Positions 1 through 10,640 of a stretch of 64,000 bases of DNA are shown here, in pieces (positions within the stretch are counted from its first letter, which is position 1; every line of letters starts with the position of its first letter). Made by a program: the position numbers and the translations under genes. The notes under the pieces were generated by a model. The model saw only the letters and a list, made by a program, of their open reading frames with translations, made no database searches and had not been told where the DNA came from. The DNA is from Asterella californica (taxonomy: Eukaryota; Streptophyta; Marchantiopsida; Marchantiales; Aytoniaceae), in the NCBI GenBank assembly GCA_036924285.1, contig JAYKYS010000009.1, positions 6,572,001-6,636,000 of the forward strand, given 5' to 3'.

Positions 1-842
1 GTGGAGGTTCTGCATCGGGTCTTCGAGGTACGCACCGAGAGAATCCCCAGTGCGTGGGATTCTGGAATTTCGGTCACATCAGATGTACAGAAAACATGTC
101 TATTGCAGGGTCATGTTCAAGGATGATACCCGATCAAACATAGTGACATGCTCACCACTAACAAAGACTTCGTACTAGGTACAATCAGCAAGCAGGTCTC
201 GAACACCGAACGAACGTGACGAGAGAGAGTTGCAGGATACGAAATATAGTATCGAAAACGCCATCGTCTCGCACAGGTAATCGATCGGTAGATTATCAAA
301 CTTGGGTCATTGAGGTTTACTGACAAAGCAAATCCTTCAGAACGGAGAGCATGCTCTAACCAGTTCCTTTCCCTCCCCTCCCACCGACGCGTCAACGAAA
401 ATGAACGAGAAATGGAACGAATACAGATCTTGAACTATCAACCATGGGCGTCACGAGGCCCAAAGGAGCCCTGAAAGAGTTTATGCACTGATCGAGTGGT
501 TTACAGCAAAGGATACCTCTAAGATATCGTCGCCACAGAACAAAGTCAAGTGAGTTCCCGACACGACGCTCAACCAAACGCAGAAGTACCCAGTTGCTGT
601 GGCTTTTATCGTCGGACAATCCTTATGCGGATGCTCGCCATCATTACTCGTCAAGGGAAAACCAGATCTCTAAACGAAAAATATTCTGCATGTAGATTGC
701 TAAGGGGTAGATCTACACACCTCAAGCAAACATTTACAACAGATATCCTGCAGTTAGCTTGAGTCACTGCCTGCCTGCCTGCCTGCCTGCACGGTGAAAC
801 TAATTAGCAGCATCACGAGCTCGTGACTCGACTGCAAGTCTT
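1..842. other. 5' flank of duplicated unit A, no gene seen
   Basis: No convincing coding region is visible; the open frames are short and unrelated to known families. Patches resemble the region around 4350-5000, for example the stretch near 145-170 against 4380-4415 and the run near 270-300 against 4560-4590. This suggests that the tandem duplication carrying the two kinase genes also includes 5' flanking DNA. A (CTGC)6 microsatellite lies at 767-790. Confidence 0.5.
767..790. repeat. (CTGC)6 microsatellite
   Basis: Six uninterrupted CTGC units lie about 290 bases upstream of kinase gene A. The matching position upstream of gene B does not show it, so it is probably a local expansion. Confidence 0.9.
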
Positions 843-1080
843 TCTCGTCGTGCATTCAGGGTGTTGACGGAAGGAAGAAACGCAGTATTAGAGATGAGAT
901 GGTTGCTGGGGTTCACGACGCCTTCCTTCCGTTCTCCTTGAAATCAACTTCTTCGTTGTATGGAATATCTTTACTTCCTTCTCTCAGCTTTTCAGTGAGA
1001 ATGATCTCGTGCTGGACGGGACTTAACTTGAAGTGGGGGGAGTTCTAACTCCTTGCGGGGAAATAGACCATAATAGAACA
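843..1080 (+). promoter_or_regulatory. Conserved upstream block of kinase gene A
   Basis: This block is recognisably homologous to 5814-6048 upstream of gene B. Shared stretches include TCGTGCATTCAGGG, a GAAACGCA motif, a CTTCGTTGTATG motif and TTGAAGTGGG shortly before the start codon. It probably holds the 5' UTR and proximal promoter. Conservation may simply reflect recent duplication rather than selection. Confidence 0.5.
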
Positions 1081-2919
1081 ATGGCAGGAGCGCAATTAAT
1101 CCGTGTGAAACTTCTTGCTCACGACGATGACATAGTCAAGCACTATCTCGAACACCACAACCTCGGTGAAGGCAATTTCGGTCGGACCGTCGAAGTCACA
1201 GACGTAAATTCGGATGATCGGAGCATGCGTTATGCCATGAAAATACAATACAGGCGTAACAAGCATCGCGAATACGGGGGTCCAGAAAGGGAATTTCAGA
1301 GGATGTACAGAGAACTTCTGATTCTAAACAAAATACTGCCCAAACACCGAAACATAATAGAGATACACGATATACTCGTAGGCCCACAAAAGGTTTATAT
1401 CGTCCAAGAGCTCTGCAAAGGTAAGGACATGAGCGAATTCTTCTTCGTGGCCGATAATGTGAGCGGGCGCAGAGCCTTCTTACAATTACTCGAGGCAGTT
1501 CAGACCGCGCACGAATATGGCGTCATTCATGGCGACATAAAACCAGAAAATATCATCTTCAAAGACCCAGATTTCAGGCAACTGAAGCTCATAGACTTCG
1601 GTTGTTCAGACTACAGGCCTGATTGGGCCATAAAGGCTCATAACAAGTTCGATCATACTAAATGGCTGAACGAAGATGAGATATCACCCTCAAGAGATCA
1701 CCCAAGGTTAGTGGATATTCGAGGCTTGGGGAAGATTCTGCATGGAATTCTGTGCGGAAAGCACATGCAGTATACGCGTCCAGACCAGATATATAGAATG
1801 CAGACTGAGTTCAGGCCTAGAACCGAGCTGTTCAACGAGGCAGCGATGGATCTCTTGTCGCGGATAGGCGAAGAGCCCTTCGGACCCGACACCGTAGAAG
1901 AAATCATGCCACTAGATCAGGTCCGCCAGCATCCATGGCTTACAGGAGCGCCCTTCCACAAGCGCAAGCGAGATGAGACTGCCGGAAATATACAAATGCT
2001 CAACCAGTTGCGAAACAATCTGACCCTACTACGACACCTTTTAAAGGACTGGATGATAATCCGTCTGACAGTCTTGCGAGACGATACACAGCTTTCTCGT
2101 TACTATACGATTCGAGGGAGACTTGAACGAGGCACGGAGGAAACTGGAGTCCTGGACGTTGTTGATTCCATGACCGGGAGAAACAGAATGGCAATGAAAG
2201 TTATATACGGGAGAGAAACTGAAGACCCACAATTCGAACCCGGAGGCTTTGAAACCAGGGATCCACTTCTTTTGTACATGGAGCTCTTGATTACGTTGAG
2301 GATACTCCCCCGACACGAACACATCGTTATCATAAAGAGTGTGTATGTTAGTGAAGCATATGTGGTATTAGTAAAAGAGCTGATGGAAGGACGCTCGATG
2401 GAGGACTTCTTCCGACTTTCCGCATGCATTACTAAATCTCGCCTTGTCTTCAAGCAGTTAGCAGACACCGTTCGCTTCCTGCATCTCCATGGCGTGGTGC
2501 ATATGGACTTGCATCCCCATAATATAGTCTTCAAAAACGAGTCTCCCGAGTTTTGCTGGAAGATCGTAAACTTCAACAAGGCTCGTTTTGTTCCACAAAT
2601 GGGACAGTCTAGGCGTGAGAACTTCCGGCCGCGTACATATCTTCCCCCTCAGCTGCACGAGAGGTTCGAACTGGGTTCTGAGACCGATGCTCAGGTAGAT
2701 GTTACATCCCTGGGGAGGATTCTACATGCAATGCTGGCTGGAAGGTGGGAACCTGAGCCTGCAAGGTGTGCCAACCTTCTCCCTCGACGTGATATATTCG
2801 GGGATGCAGCTACCGATTTGCTGTCGAGGATAGGCCCAGAACCGTTCGGACCAGACCCTAATAATAGAACCTTCCCTGTGGACGAAATCTGTCTCCATCC
2901 ATGGCTTCAGCTGGACTGA
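1081..2919 (+). CDS. Tandem kinase-pseudokinase protein, copy A
   Basis: An intronless gene for a 612-residue protein. The ATG at 1081 is preferred over an upstream GTG at 1033 because it aligns with the start of copy B (MAGAQ against MAQAS). Domain 1 (about residues 20-310) has a glycine loop LGEGNFG (28-34), the ATP-binding lysine in YAMK (K54), an αC glutamate (about E78), HGDIKPEN with catalytic D152, and DFG at 172-174, so it could be an active Ser/Thr-type kinase; HGD replaces HRD and no clear APE is seen. Domain 2 (about 335-612) has a degraded glycine loop, keeps an AMK lysine and an aspartate (about D476) in HMDLHPHN, but has NFN in place of DFG (about 497), so it is probably a pseudokinase. 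Both domains end in an HPWL motif as in CAMK-like kinases. No signal peptide or membrane segment is visible. Substrate and pathway are unknown. Confidence 0.85.
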   Translation: MAGAQLIRVKLLAHDDDIVKHYLEHHNLGEGNFGRTVEVTDVNSDDRSMRYAMKIQYRRNKHREYGGPEREFQRMYRELLILNKILPKHRNIIEIHDILVGPQKVYIVQELCKGKDMSEFFFVADNVSGRRAFLQLLEAVQTAHEYGVIHGDIKPENIIFKDPDFRQLKLIDFGCSDYRPDWAIKAHNKFDHTKWLNEDEISPSRDHPRLVDIRGLGKILHGILCGKHMQYTRPDQIYRMQTEFRPRTELFNEAAMDLLSRIGEEPFGPDTVEEIMPLDQVRQHPWLTGAPFHKRKRDETAGNIQMLNQLRNNLTLLRHLLKDWMIIRLTVLRDDTQLSRYYTIRGRLERGTEETGVLDVVDSMTGRNRMAMKVIYGRETEDPQFEPGGFETRDPLLLYMELLITLRILPRHEHIVIIKSVYVSEAYVVLVKELMEGRSMEDFFRLSACITKSRLVFKQLADTVRFLHLHGVVHMDLHPHNIVFKNESPEFCWKIVNFNKARFVPQMGQSRRENFRPRTYLPPQLHERFELGSETDAQVDVTSLGRILHAMLAGRWEPEPARCANLLPRRDIFGDAATDLLSRIGPEPFGPDPNNRTFPVDEICLHPWLQLD

Positions 2920-2989
2920 GCGTCAGATTGTCGCATCGAGAACCCATCATAGTTGCAAAATGTCTTAATGGATATGTTCGATGGTCCCA

Positions 2990-3870
2990 GTAGGAGGCAA
3001 CCATGGAAGATTCGAATTCATCTCACACTTCTTGGACCTGAGAAGCTCTGCTTAGTTTCCGCGACCTCTAGCAGACACAAGGAGGGTTATCTGCAGGAGG
3101 ACAGCCACAGCTGCCAAACTGGAATCCACAGCTGCCTTCATTCCCGCATGTTAGTCCTGCAGCCACAACGAAGCTCTGATCCATTAAAGACTACTCTGCT
3201 GTCAGGGAACGACCACCATCCATTCCTCCGTTGATCAGGTAAAGTGATTTCGTATCCCTACACAGAGCTATGATCTTCCATAACTTTTCTCCTCTCATGC
3301 CTTTTCATGGTTTGAATTCTGACGGAGTCTCGAGGCAAGCCCAGCAGCCACAGGCAAGGCAAACATCGATCGACCTTTCAGCACTGGATCATCGTCGGCC
3401 CCGGTGTATGTACTGATAATCTGGAAACTAGTTTTCTTCATCACCTCAGCAATCTATAACGGTAAGAACTGACACTAAATCAACGAATAACTTTACATAG
3501 GAGGCCGATAAATAGAAGTTAACAGGCTGAAAGGTGCTGCGGCCCAGACCAGCAGTGAAATGAACCAAGACCGGGAAACGCCAAAGATCGAGACAATGAT
3601 CGATGGAAGGCAACAGGTGCGCCTACCCCGCAGATCGAAACCAATGTTTGAATAAGATACACGACCCGAGAAAAAGTGTGCTCCTTATAAGAAGATAAAG
3701 TGCCTTCTTACGGTACCTTCTGGGGACACCCGCCACTGTCATCCAAAACTCCCCTTGAGCTCAACATCTCACTTGCGAAAACAGGAAACGCCCACAGATT
3801 TAACTCGCCACTGATGAATTTGCTGATGAACTCTCCCGTGACCTGACCATTTCGACAAGGCCTCTATCGC
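2990..3870 (-). pseudogene. Relic of HAD sugar-phosphatase gene, unit A
   Basis: Stretches align with the HAD gene downstream of kinase B. About 3080-3175 matches the last exon and its acceptor (shared runs CCTCTAGCAGAC, GGAATCCACAGCTGCCTT-like, CCTGCAGCC). About 3180-3480 matches the following intron. About 3700-3850 matches exon 2 (CCTTCTG, TGTCATCCAAAA, CCACTGATGAATTT-like). The segment between is too short to hold exon 3, the reading frame is lost and no exon 1 is seen. It is therefore a decayed duplicate. Confidence 0.65.
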
Positions 3871-5671
3871 CGTCGTTCTACAACACTGAATCACGACCTC
3901 TTAGACGAAAGTGAAATCGGTAGAAAAGAATACTCCAAACACCGATTTTGTCTGGGACCATTCGAATCAGCTCAAATTCAGCCCCAAGGTAATGTCGACG
4001 TAAATCCTCGTAACGGTTTCCACGTCCAATAAGAATGTACGTCCTCCTTTTGCTTCGATCGAATCGTTGCCAACGCTTCAGATTTTCCAGAAGTAGCGAC
4101 ACCATTCCTTTTCTCGTGAGACAGCAATGAAGATCGGAGGAATGAAGTAAGAGGAAGAACCGTCTCTGGATCAGAATCATTTCAGAATCCGTAGGTCACG
4201 CGTGGGTGAAGACGGATACCTTGACGATCGCAGGACCTTCGGAATACCTCGTGATCCGAGCAGAGAGGGCACGTTCTCGAGACAGAGTCCCAATTGCCTC
4301 GAAGGCAAGAACTTCTGTCGCATGAGATATACATACATGTCGTAGGCTCGTCTTTACGGGTGATTCCCAGCTTATCCATCCAGTCAAATGTTCTAACATG
4401 CTCAGCAACACTATACAACATAATCTAGACATGAAAGCATGTGAAAACAAGCAGGTATCGGAGATCGTTTCGAGACAGAGATTTCAACGACAAACCGTGT
4501 TGTGAAAATTCGCCCGGTCTGGATACCCAGTAATCCGCTGAAAGCGGCTCAATCAGGCACAGGTAATCGATCACTAGAATGTATCAAACTCGAGTGAGAG
4601 ACTGACTCACAAGAAAGTTAGTTAGAAGACGTGACATTTCCCACTCAGCCACCTTACAGTGAAGAACACACGAATCGAGCAGAGACTTCGAATTCTCAGC
4701 CACAATGGCTGAAGGTTCCGCATAGAACCCTGAAAATTTCTATGCACTTATAACGAACGACATGCTTAAGATAAATTCATGGTCGTCACGTGGTCTGGTA
4801 GTAAAAAGGAGGATGCCCGTATAATTCATGGTCGTGACACAGTTCGTGGATTTCAACCAAAGCCAGAAGTGGTCCGTCGTTATAGCTTGCTAGGATCAGC
4901 CATCATCGTAAAGCAGTGTCGAGTCTCCTTATTCAACCTACAAGCCAATTTCGGTGCACAAAGCGTTGCAGTCTAGCACCAGTCCTTTCCAAATAGAACT
5001 TAAGGCTTTTACTGAGTCCCGCGCAATGACAGGCATAGGGTCCACGTCCACGCAGATACTGACAGCATGAAGATAAAAACTAACGGGAAACGACCGATGA
5101 AGCCTTAAAGCAAGTCCGCATAGCATGATCCAAACCCGGTCTAAAAATGAGCCAACTCAAAGCCGCGGGGCCAGATTTCCATCGGGCTTTCTTCAGGTTC
5201 TTCGTAACGAGGAGTGCTACATTGCGCGGATCTTAGAAATCCCACGCCTGTGCAAGGTGCTGACAGGAGAGGATCTCAGCGCCCATAATAATAATAAGCA
5301 TATCGGATATAAACTGAACCTGTGATCCGGCCTAATCGTACGCCAAGCCTATCTAGTTGGATAGAAATCCGAGTCTGATCTGCTGGCAACAGTCCTTTGA
5401 GCTCCAGAGCAAGACTGCTCAGAACATTCTCCCGAGTCATGCGATATGCAACGTCAGTGCAGAGGAACCTACCACAGCGGGCGAGCTATAGAATAGACTG
5501 AATGAGCTAGATATCGTAGTAACTTGTAGTACAATAATCCTGCAGGTTCTCCTCCTCGTTAAATGGGTACTGAACATTGAACATAAGCTGAAATTTAAAG
5601 AAGAAACAAAACACATCTAGAAATTTCTTCACGAAAATGGCTTTGGGATGTAAAATCACAGAACACACCGG

Positions 5672-5713
5672 TATGCCTAAGCAGACATGTCACAACATGT
5701 CCGCTTAGGCATA
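5672..5713. repeat. 19-bp inverted repeat with 4-nt loop
   Basis: The arms 5672-5690 and 5695-5713 are reverse complements with a single mismatch (18 of 19 positions), separated by CACA. The arm reads TATGCCTAAGCRGACATGT. It lies about 340 bases upstream of kinase gene B and has no evident counterpart upstream of gene A. Confidence 0.85.
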
Positions 5714-5767
5714 TATATGTGTCACATGTGATCTCCAGTGTTTAGTGAATGCCTGAGGGATTAAACC

Positions 5768-5787
5768 GATGGATGGTACCATCCATC
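5768..5787. repeat. 20-bp perfect palindrome
   Basis: GATGGATGGTACCATCCATC equals its own reverse complement over all 20 bases. It sits about 260 bases upstream of the start codon of kinase gene B, next to the conserved upstream block. Confidence 0.9.
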
Positions 5788-5813
5788 ACTTCACGTGGGT
5801 CCTGATGAACTGC

Positions 5814-6048
5814 CAGTCGTGCATTCAGGGCGATGACAGAGGGGAGAAACGCAAAATAGAGGTGAGAATTCTCAGTGGAGCTCCCTCAGTCCACGATGGC
5901 TTCCTTCGGTTTTCCTCTCCTTCGTTGTATGCACGAGGTCGATGCACGCATGTGATTATTACCTTCGAATGAATAGTTCCGTGGTGGACCGAATTTTGAA
6001 GTGGGTGGGGGGGTTCCGCCAGAGCAATAAATTAAGCACAGAACAATC
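5814..6048 (+). promoter_or_regulatory. Conserved upstream block of kinase gene B
   Basis: Homologous to 843-1080 upstream of gene A, with the same order of shared stretches (TCGTGCATTCAGGG, GAAACGCA, TCCTTCGTTGTATG, TTGAAGTGGG). It probably contains the 5' UTR and core promoter. No clear TATA box was identified. Confidence 0.5.
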
Positions 6049-7866
6049 ATGGCACAAGCGAGTTTCCTCCAAGTAAAAGTTCTCCAAGACGACGACGACA
6101 TTTCACAGCATTACAACGTACATAGAAGCCTCGGCGCGGGCATGTTCGGGGAGACCGTGGAGGTTACATCCGTAGGAGATCCGTCGGGGCACTATGCAAT
6201 GAAAGTACAAGCGAAGGCTAGCGACTGGATGCGATTCCTTCAGGAGCCAGAGCAGACATTGATAAGGCTGTTCAACGAACTTTTGATTCTGAACAGGATC
6301 CTTCCAAAACACCCAAATCTAATCGAGATAAAGGATATACTGGTAGGTCCAAGTAAAGTTAATATAGTGCAAGAGTTATGTCGAGGGCCGACAACAGAGA
6401 AATTTTTCCGAGTGTGCAATGAGGCCAGCGCGCGCAGAGCCTTCAAGCAATTGGCTGAAGCAGTTCAAACCATGCACCAATATGGTGTCGTGCACTGCGA
6501 CATAAAACCAGATAACATCCTCTTTAAAGATCCAGAGTTCATGCAACTGAAACTCATAGATTTCGGCTGTTCTACTTATAGGCCTGACTGGGCTGTAAAG
6601 CGCCATAACGATTTTGATTATACTAAATGGCTCAAACCTGAAGAGTTAGGACCGACAAATAGCCACCCATTCCATGACGTTCAAGCCTTGGGCTCGACTT
6701 TGCACAGCATCTTGGCTGGAAGGTGTGTCCCGTTTCTCTATCAAGATGCCATGACGCAAGTTCAAACCACTTACAGGCCTAGAACGGAAAAGTTTAGTCC
6801 CGGAGCGATGGATTTGTTGATGGGGATAGGCCCACCTCCATTTGGTCCAGAAGAGCCGGGACTATATTTTACAATGGACCAGATATGTCAGCATCCATGG
6901 GTTACAGGACTGGCCAGTATGCCCTTGCAGCCAGCTAAGCAGGGTAGAGATCTGAATTCCGAATTAGCAAAGTTAGAAACTGATTTGACCGTATTACAAC
7001 GCCTCTTCAGAGAATGGATGGTAATGCCTCTGACAGTTGTAAAGGGCGATAGAGAGCTCTCTTTGGAGTTTGAGATTCGAGGCCCGATTGAGAGAGGCGC
7101 TACCTTGACAAGAGTCCTCGAGGTCACGGATGCTATGACTAATCTCGAGAAATCTGCAATGAAGGTTATACACGGGAGGGTACGAGGCGCACCTGAATCT
7201 CTTCCTGGAGGTTATGAAACAAGACCTCCACTTTTGGTGTACAAGGAACTGCTAATTACACTCAGGATACTTCCCCGCCACAACAACATCGTTGCTATAC
7301 AGGACGTTCTTGTACATCGAGAATATGTTGCCCTAGTAAAAGAGTATCTGGAGGGGGAGACGCTGGAAGAGTTTTTTGTAACTGCAAACAATGTTAATGC
7401 TCGCAACGTATTCAAGCAGATAGCGGACACAGTTCGCTTCCTACATCTCCATGGCGTGGTTCACATGGACTTGCATCCCAGTCATCTTGCCTTTACAGAG
7501 AAGTGGCGCGCTATTTGCAAGATTGTCAACTTTAGTAAGGCTGTCTTCGTTCAACAAATGGCAACCAGCAAACATGAGAACTTCCAAGCAGAAAGATATC
7601 TCACCCCTGAGCTCCTGCAGCTGGCTCCTCACGCCAACGCTCAGGTAGATGTAACAGCCCTAGGCAGGATTCTACACGCAATGATGGCTGGAAAGTGGGA
7701 ACCTGAACCTGCAAGGTGTGGAAACCATTATCCTAGAAGAGATATGTTCGGGGAGGCAGCTACCGATTTGCTTTCGAAGATAGGCCCAGAACCATTCGGA
7801 CCACCCACTAATAACAGGACCTTCAATATCGAGCAAATCTGTAACCATCCGTGGCTTCGGCGGTAG
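6049..7866 (+). CDS. Tandem kinase-pseudokinase protein, copy B
   Basis: An intronless gene for a 605-residue paralogue of copy A, clearly similar over its whole length. Domain 1 has glycine loop LGAGMFG (28-34), ATP lysine K52, HCDIKPDN with catalytic D151 (HCD instead of HRD), DFG at 171-173, and ends in HPWVTG. Domain 2 keeps AMK and HMDLHPSH (about D474) but lacks the metal-binding asparagine of a normal HxDxxxxN loop and has NFS in place of DFG (about 494), so it is predicted to be catalytically dead. Substitutions relative to copy A are spread along the protein with no frame break, so both genes appear to be maintained. Presumably cytosolic; target unknown. Confidence 0.86.
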   Translation: MAQASFLQVKVLQDDDDISQHYNVHRSLGAGMFGETVEVTSVGDPSGHYAMKVQAKASDWMRFLQEPEQTLIRLFNELLILNRILPKHPNLIEIKDILVGPSKVNIVQELCRGPTTEKFFRVCNEASARRAFKQLAEAVQTMHQYGVVHCDIKPDNILFKDPEFMQLKLIDFGCSTYRPDWAVKRHNDFDYTKWLKPEELGPTNSHPFHDVQALGSTLHSILAGRCVPFLYQDAMTQVQTTYRPRTEKFSPGAMDLLMGIGPPPFGPEEPGLYFTMDQICQHPWVTGLASMPLQPAKQGRDLNSELAKLETDLTVLQRLFREWMVMPLTVVKGDRELSLEFEIRGPIERGATLTRVLEVTDAMTNLEKSAMKVIHGRVRGAPESLPGGYETRPPLLVYKELLITLRILPRHNNIVAIQDVLVHREYVALVKEYLEGETLEEFFVTANNVNARNVFKQIADTVRFLHLHGVVHMDLHPSHLAFTEKWRAICKIVNFSKAVFVQQMATSKHENFQAERYLTPELLQLAPHANAQVDVTALGRILHAMMAGKWEPEPARCGNHYPRRDMFGEAATDLLSKIGPEPFGPPTNNRTFNIEQICNHPWLRR

Positions 7867-8637
7867 GGCTAAGAGCCCATTCGAGTGGGAGCACGTCCAA
7901 AGGTATGCAACTGGAGCCGACCAGGTAATTTTCGCCTCTCAGCTCTTGGGTCTAAAGGGCTGTGGTTGAATTTCTCACTTTCCACGACAAGGTACGGTGA
8001 CGGTCTGTCCTCTACAAGGTACGTCGAAAACTACTCTTTTTCGTACCTTCCAACTCAATCACCCGATTGAGTAATTCTGCATTTTCACTTAAGTTTCGGT
8101 GTGTGTGTTCGTTCTAAGGATGATCTGGTAAGACAACCGTAGAAAAATTGCTTGTTGCTATAACAACGGCAACAGCCGCTGCTTTCGGGGACCAGGATCC
8201 AACCCCATATTTGTCTGCGGTCTTGGGCTGGCAGACGATACGACGGACCTCCCATTTCTCTCGCTTTCTCAGTTTCACAAAGACGATTAGGAGGTGAAAG
8301 TTATCATCTCTAAGCTGTGCTCAGTCAGTTGTCTCTATAATTTTACGAACGTTAGACTGTTCAAGTGTCTTCTTAGTTTGTTCTACCGGCCTAATATAAC
8401 ATAGGTGTTCAAGCGCTGTTAAGTAACATAACGGAACTGGTCTACATTCATGGAGATCAAGCATAAGTTCAGGTCCGATACACAACAATGTTCAAGACTG
8501 CTGTTTTGATTATCTGGAAGTAATTAATGTGTGCTCTGACACCGTACCCATATAGAAATTGATCTGTCAAAAAGTGGTCGCGTTTTTAATGCCGAGCCGG
8601 TAGTGTTTGTCCTACGAGTCAAACCTTACCGACGTTA
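7867..8637. other. Intergenic gap between kinase B and HAD gene
   Basis: This gap separates the convergent 3' ends of kinase B (plus) and the HAD gene (minus). Nothing beyond short open frames is visible. The 3' UTRs of both genes probably lie here. Confidence 0.4.
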
Positions 8638-10640
8638 TCAAGTCAGTTCTCCTTCCTTAACCTCCAAAGCTTTCCACAAGGCCGGGTCGTCAAAACTTTC
8701 GATAACAAAGCTTGCTCCTGCCTCTAGCAGACTAGAACGAGGGTTACCTGCCAGAACACCCACAACAGGCAAATTGGCATCCACGGCTGCCTTGATTCCC
8801 GCAGGTGAATCCTGCAGCCACAGAAAAGGTGAGATCCGATCAATACTACCGCACTCTGTTCTCAGGGTACGACCTCCATCCACTCATTTCCCCTTGGTCA
8901 GGTAAAGTGATTCCTTTTCCCTATACAGAAACAGAGATTTCTTGCAGGCACGTACTTCTAGCACTTTTTACTGCATTTGATTTGTATCCCGACTAAACTC
9001 AAGGAGAACCACGAGTTGCCGAAGGACGACCCAGGTCGAACTTTCAGCATCATGTGGGTCCATGATAATCTGCAAACTGGTTTTCTTCTTCAACTCAACT
9101 ATGTACACAGGTAAGGATTAAGAATATTTGCAGCTAAAGATACCAGATCGACTCTCTTGTCTTTCATTGCTCCTTTGATGAGGACGCGCCAGCTTCAGTA
9201 GTCACAGAAGCAACGTTGATTCTGTGACTAGGAAAACTGCACTGGAAGTGGCAGACCAAGCGACATCTACCCGAACTCAGCCAGCACTTAACAGTACAAG
9301 AGAATATGTGAAATTTTTGCCTCTTCTTTGAAGTAATAGGGGATATCACGACTACAAACTCCGCTAAGAACGTTTTTCAACTTATAATTTCTTCGGAGCC
9401 CAAGAGACCGTGAATAAGACTGGAACCTACTACGAGCTGTAACTAGATGAAAAGGTTGAGATATAGACGAGACTATGTACGACGAGGGAGTGCGTTTAAG
9501 TGTCTTCTCAAACCCTGTGTGACCAAACAAATCACGGGGAACAATGATTTAGAAGAACGTAACTAATCGACTGAATCAATCGGCACTTCGAACTAAACTG
9601 TTTTAAATCAGATTCTCATCTCTCTTTCAAACCTAAGGCCGCCCAGGTACTGTTAAGCAGATACAAAGTCAACTACATACATCCATGGGAAAAGAAAATC
9701 TGTTACCTCAAACACAAAAGCTTCATTAGCTGAAACTCCGAGTAAACTTAGTCCAGTCAAATAAGGATCTGGAAACGGCTTCGCTCGCTTACACTCGCTC
9801 CCGATAACAAGATGGTCAAAAAAGGAACCCAGCCCAACACCCACAATCATCTGTTCAGCATTTAGGCGAGGTGCGTTTGTCACCGCTGCTCTCCGTATAT
9901 TCTTCTTCTTGAGCCATTCACAGAGCTTGTGGAGGCCCTTGTGACCTTCAAGCTGATTAGCAGCCATCCTGGACACAAACGTGCCTGTTTAAGTTAGAAA
10001 AGAACATATTCCCTATTGAGCGTTGCGAATCTGGAATCAAAGCATCGTGATAACGTACATCTCCAACCAGCCTTCTAGCTTCAGTGTGAAGCGTGTATAT
10101 TCAACAAGTTGACGGTCTCACCAAATAAGATACACCGCACCCACTACCCGTCATCGCTTATAACTAGTAGACCATCCACGCAAGTACAGGGCCCCAGAAG
10201 ATAGGAAAAAACCTATTTTAATACCTTCTGAAAGAAGCTTCCTTGTCATCCAAAAATTTCGTTTGAGCCGCCACATCCCACTCGGGGAAAAGAAAACGCC
10301 CTATATCGGGATTGAATTTTCCACTGATAAATTTACTGAAAAACTCTTCAGTGATCGGCTCTCCTCCATTGTATCCAACCTGCATGGAATCTGCTCAATT
10401 GGTTGGATCCTTCTCCGCTACCACAAAGAGATGAAAGTGGTGTTGCTACAAAACTGAACCATCGGTTTCTTTTACCTGCTTGTGCATTACAAAATTAAGT
10501 CCTGACGAAGTTTAGTACCGAACCTCCTGAAGCATGTCACGGAAGGCTTTATAATGGAGGGGGTCTGAATCACAAAGGGTGCCGTCTACGTCGAATAGAA
10601 CTGCCTTCAAAGATCCCACAGGTGGTACGGAACGAGGCAT
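8638..10640 (-). pseudogene. HAD-family sugar phosphatase gene with frameshift in exon 1
   Basis: Four minus-strand exons with GT-AG introns: 10640-10525, 10379-10225, 9968-9707 and 8811-8638. They encode the four HAD motifs: FDVDGTLCDSDP (motif I nucleophile), AAVTNAP (motif II), the lysine of KPFPDPYL (motif III), and VFE joined across an intron to DS (motif IV). The closest family I know is the plant cytosolic sugar/glycerol-phosphate phosphatase group (Arabidopsis SGPP, At2g38740 type), with matching length (about 235 residues). Exon phases agree for exons 2-4. Exon 1 is 116 bases rather than 117: after GTLCDSDP the frame slips at a run of four Cs (minus strand, near 10558-10561), and the family-like continuation lies one frame over. 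As written, the product is truncated. It is either a recent pseudogene or a homopolymer error in the assembly. Confidence 0.75.

Larger units (their letters stand above)
3871..5813. other. Intergenic DNA between duplicated units
   Basis: No credible gene is seen. Parts of 4350-5000 resemble the left edge of the window, marking the start of duplicated unit B. Two strong inverted repeats near 5672-5713 and 5768-5787 are listed separately. Confidence 0.45.

Noticed and set aside
1033..1080. GTG start extending kinase gene A by 16 codons
   Set aside because: Non-ATG start, and copy B aligns at the ATG at 1081. The extension is the conserved untranslated block.
2103..2579. 158-residue minus-strand frame across kinase A
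   Set aside because: It is the antisense shadow of the kinase coding region, with no family resemblance.
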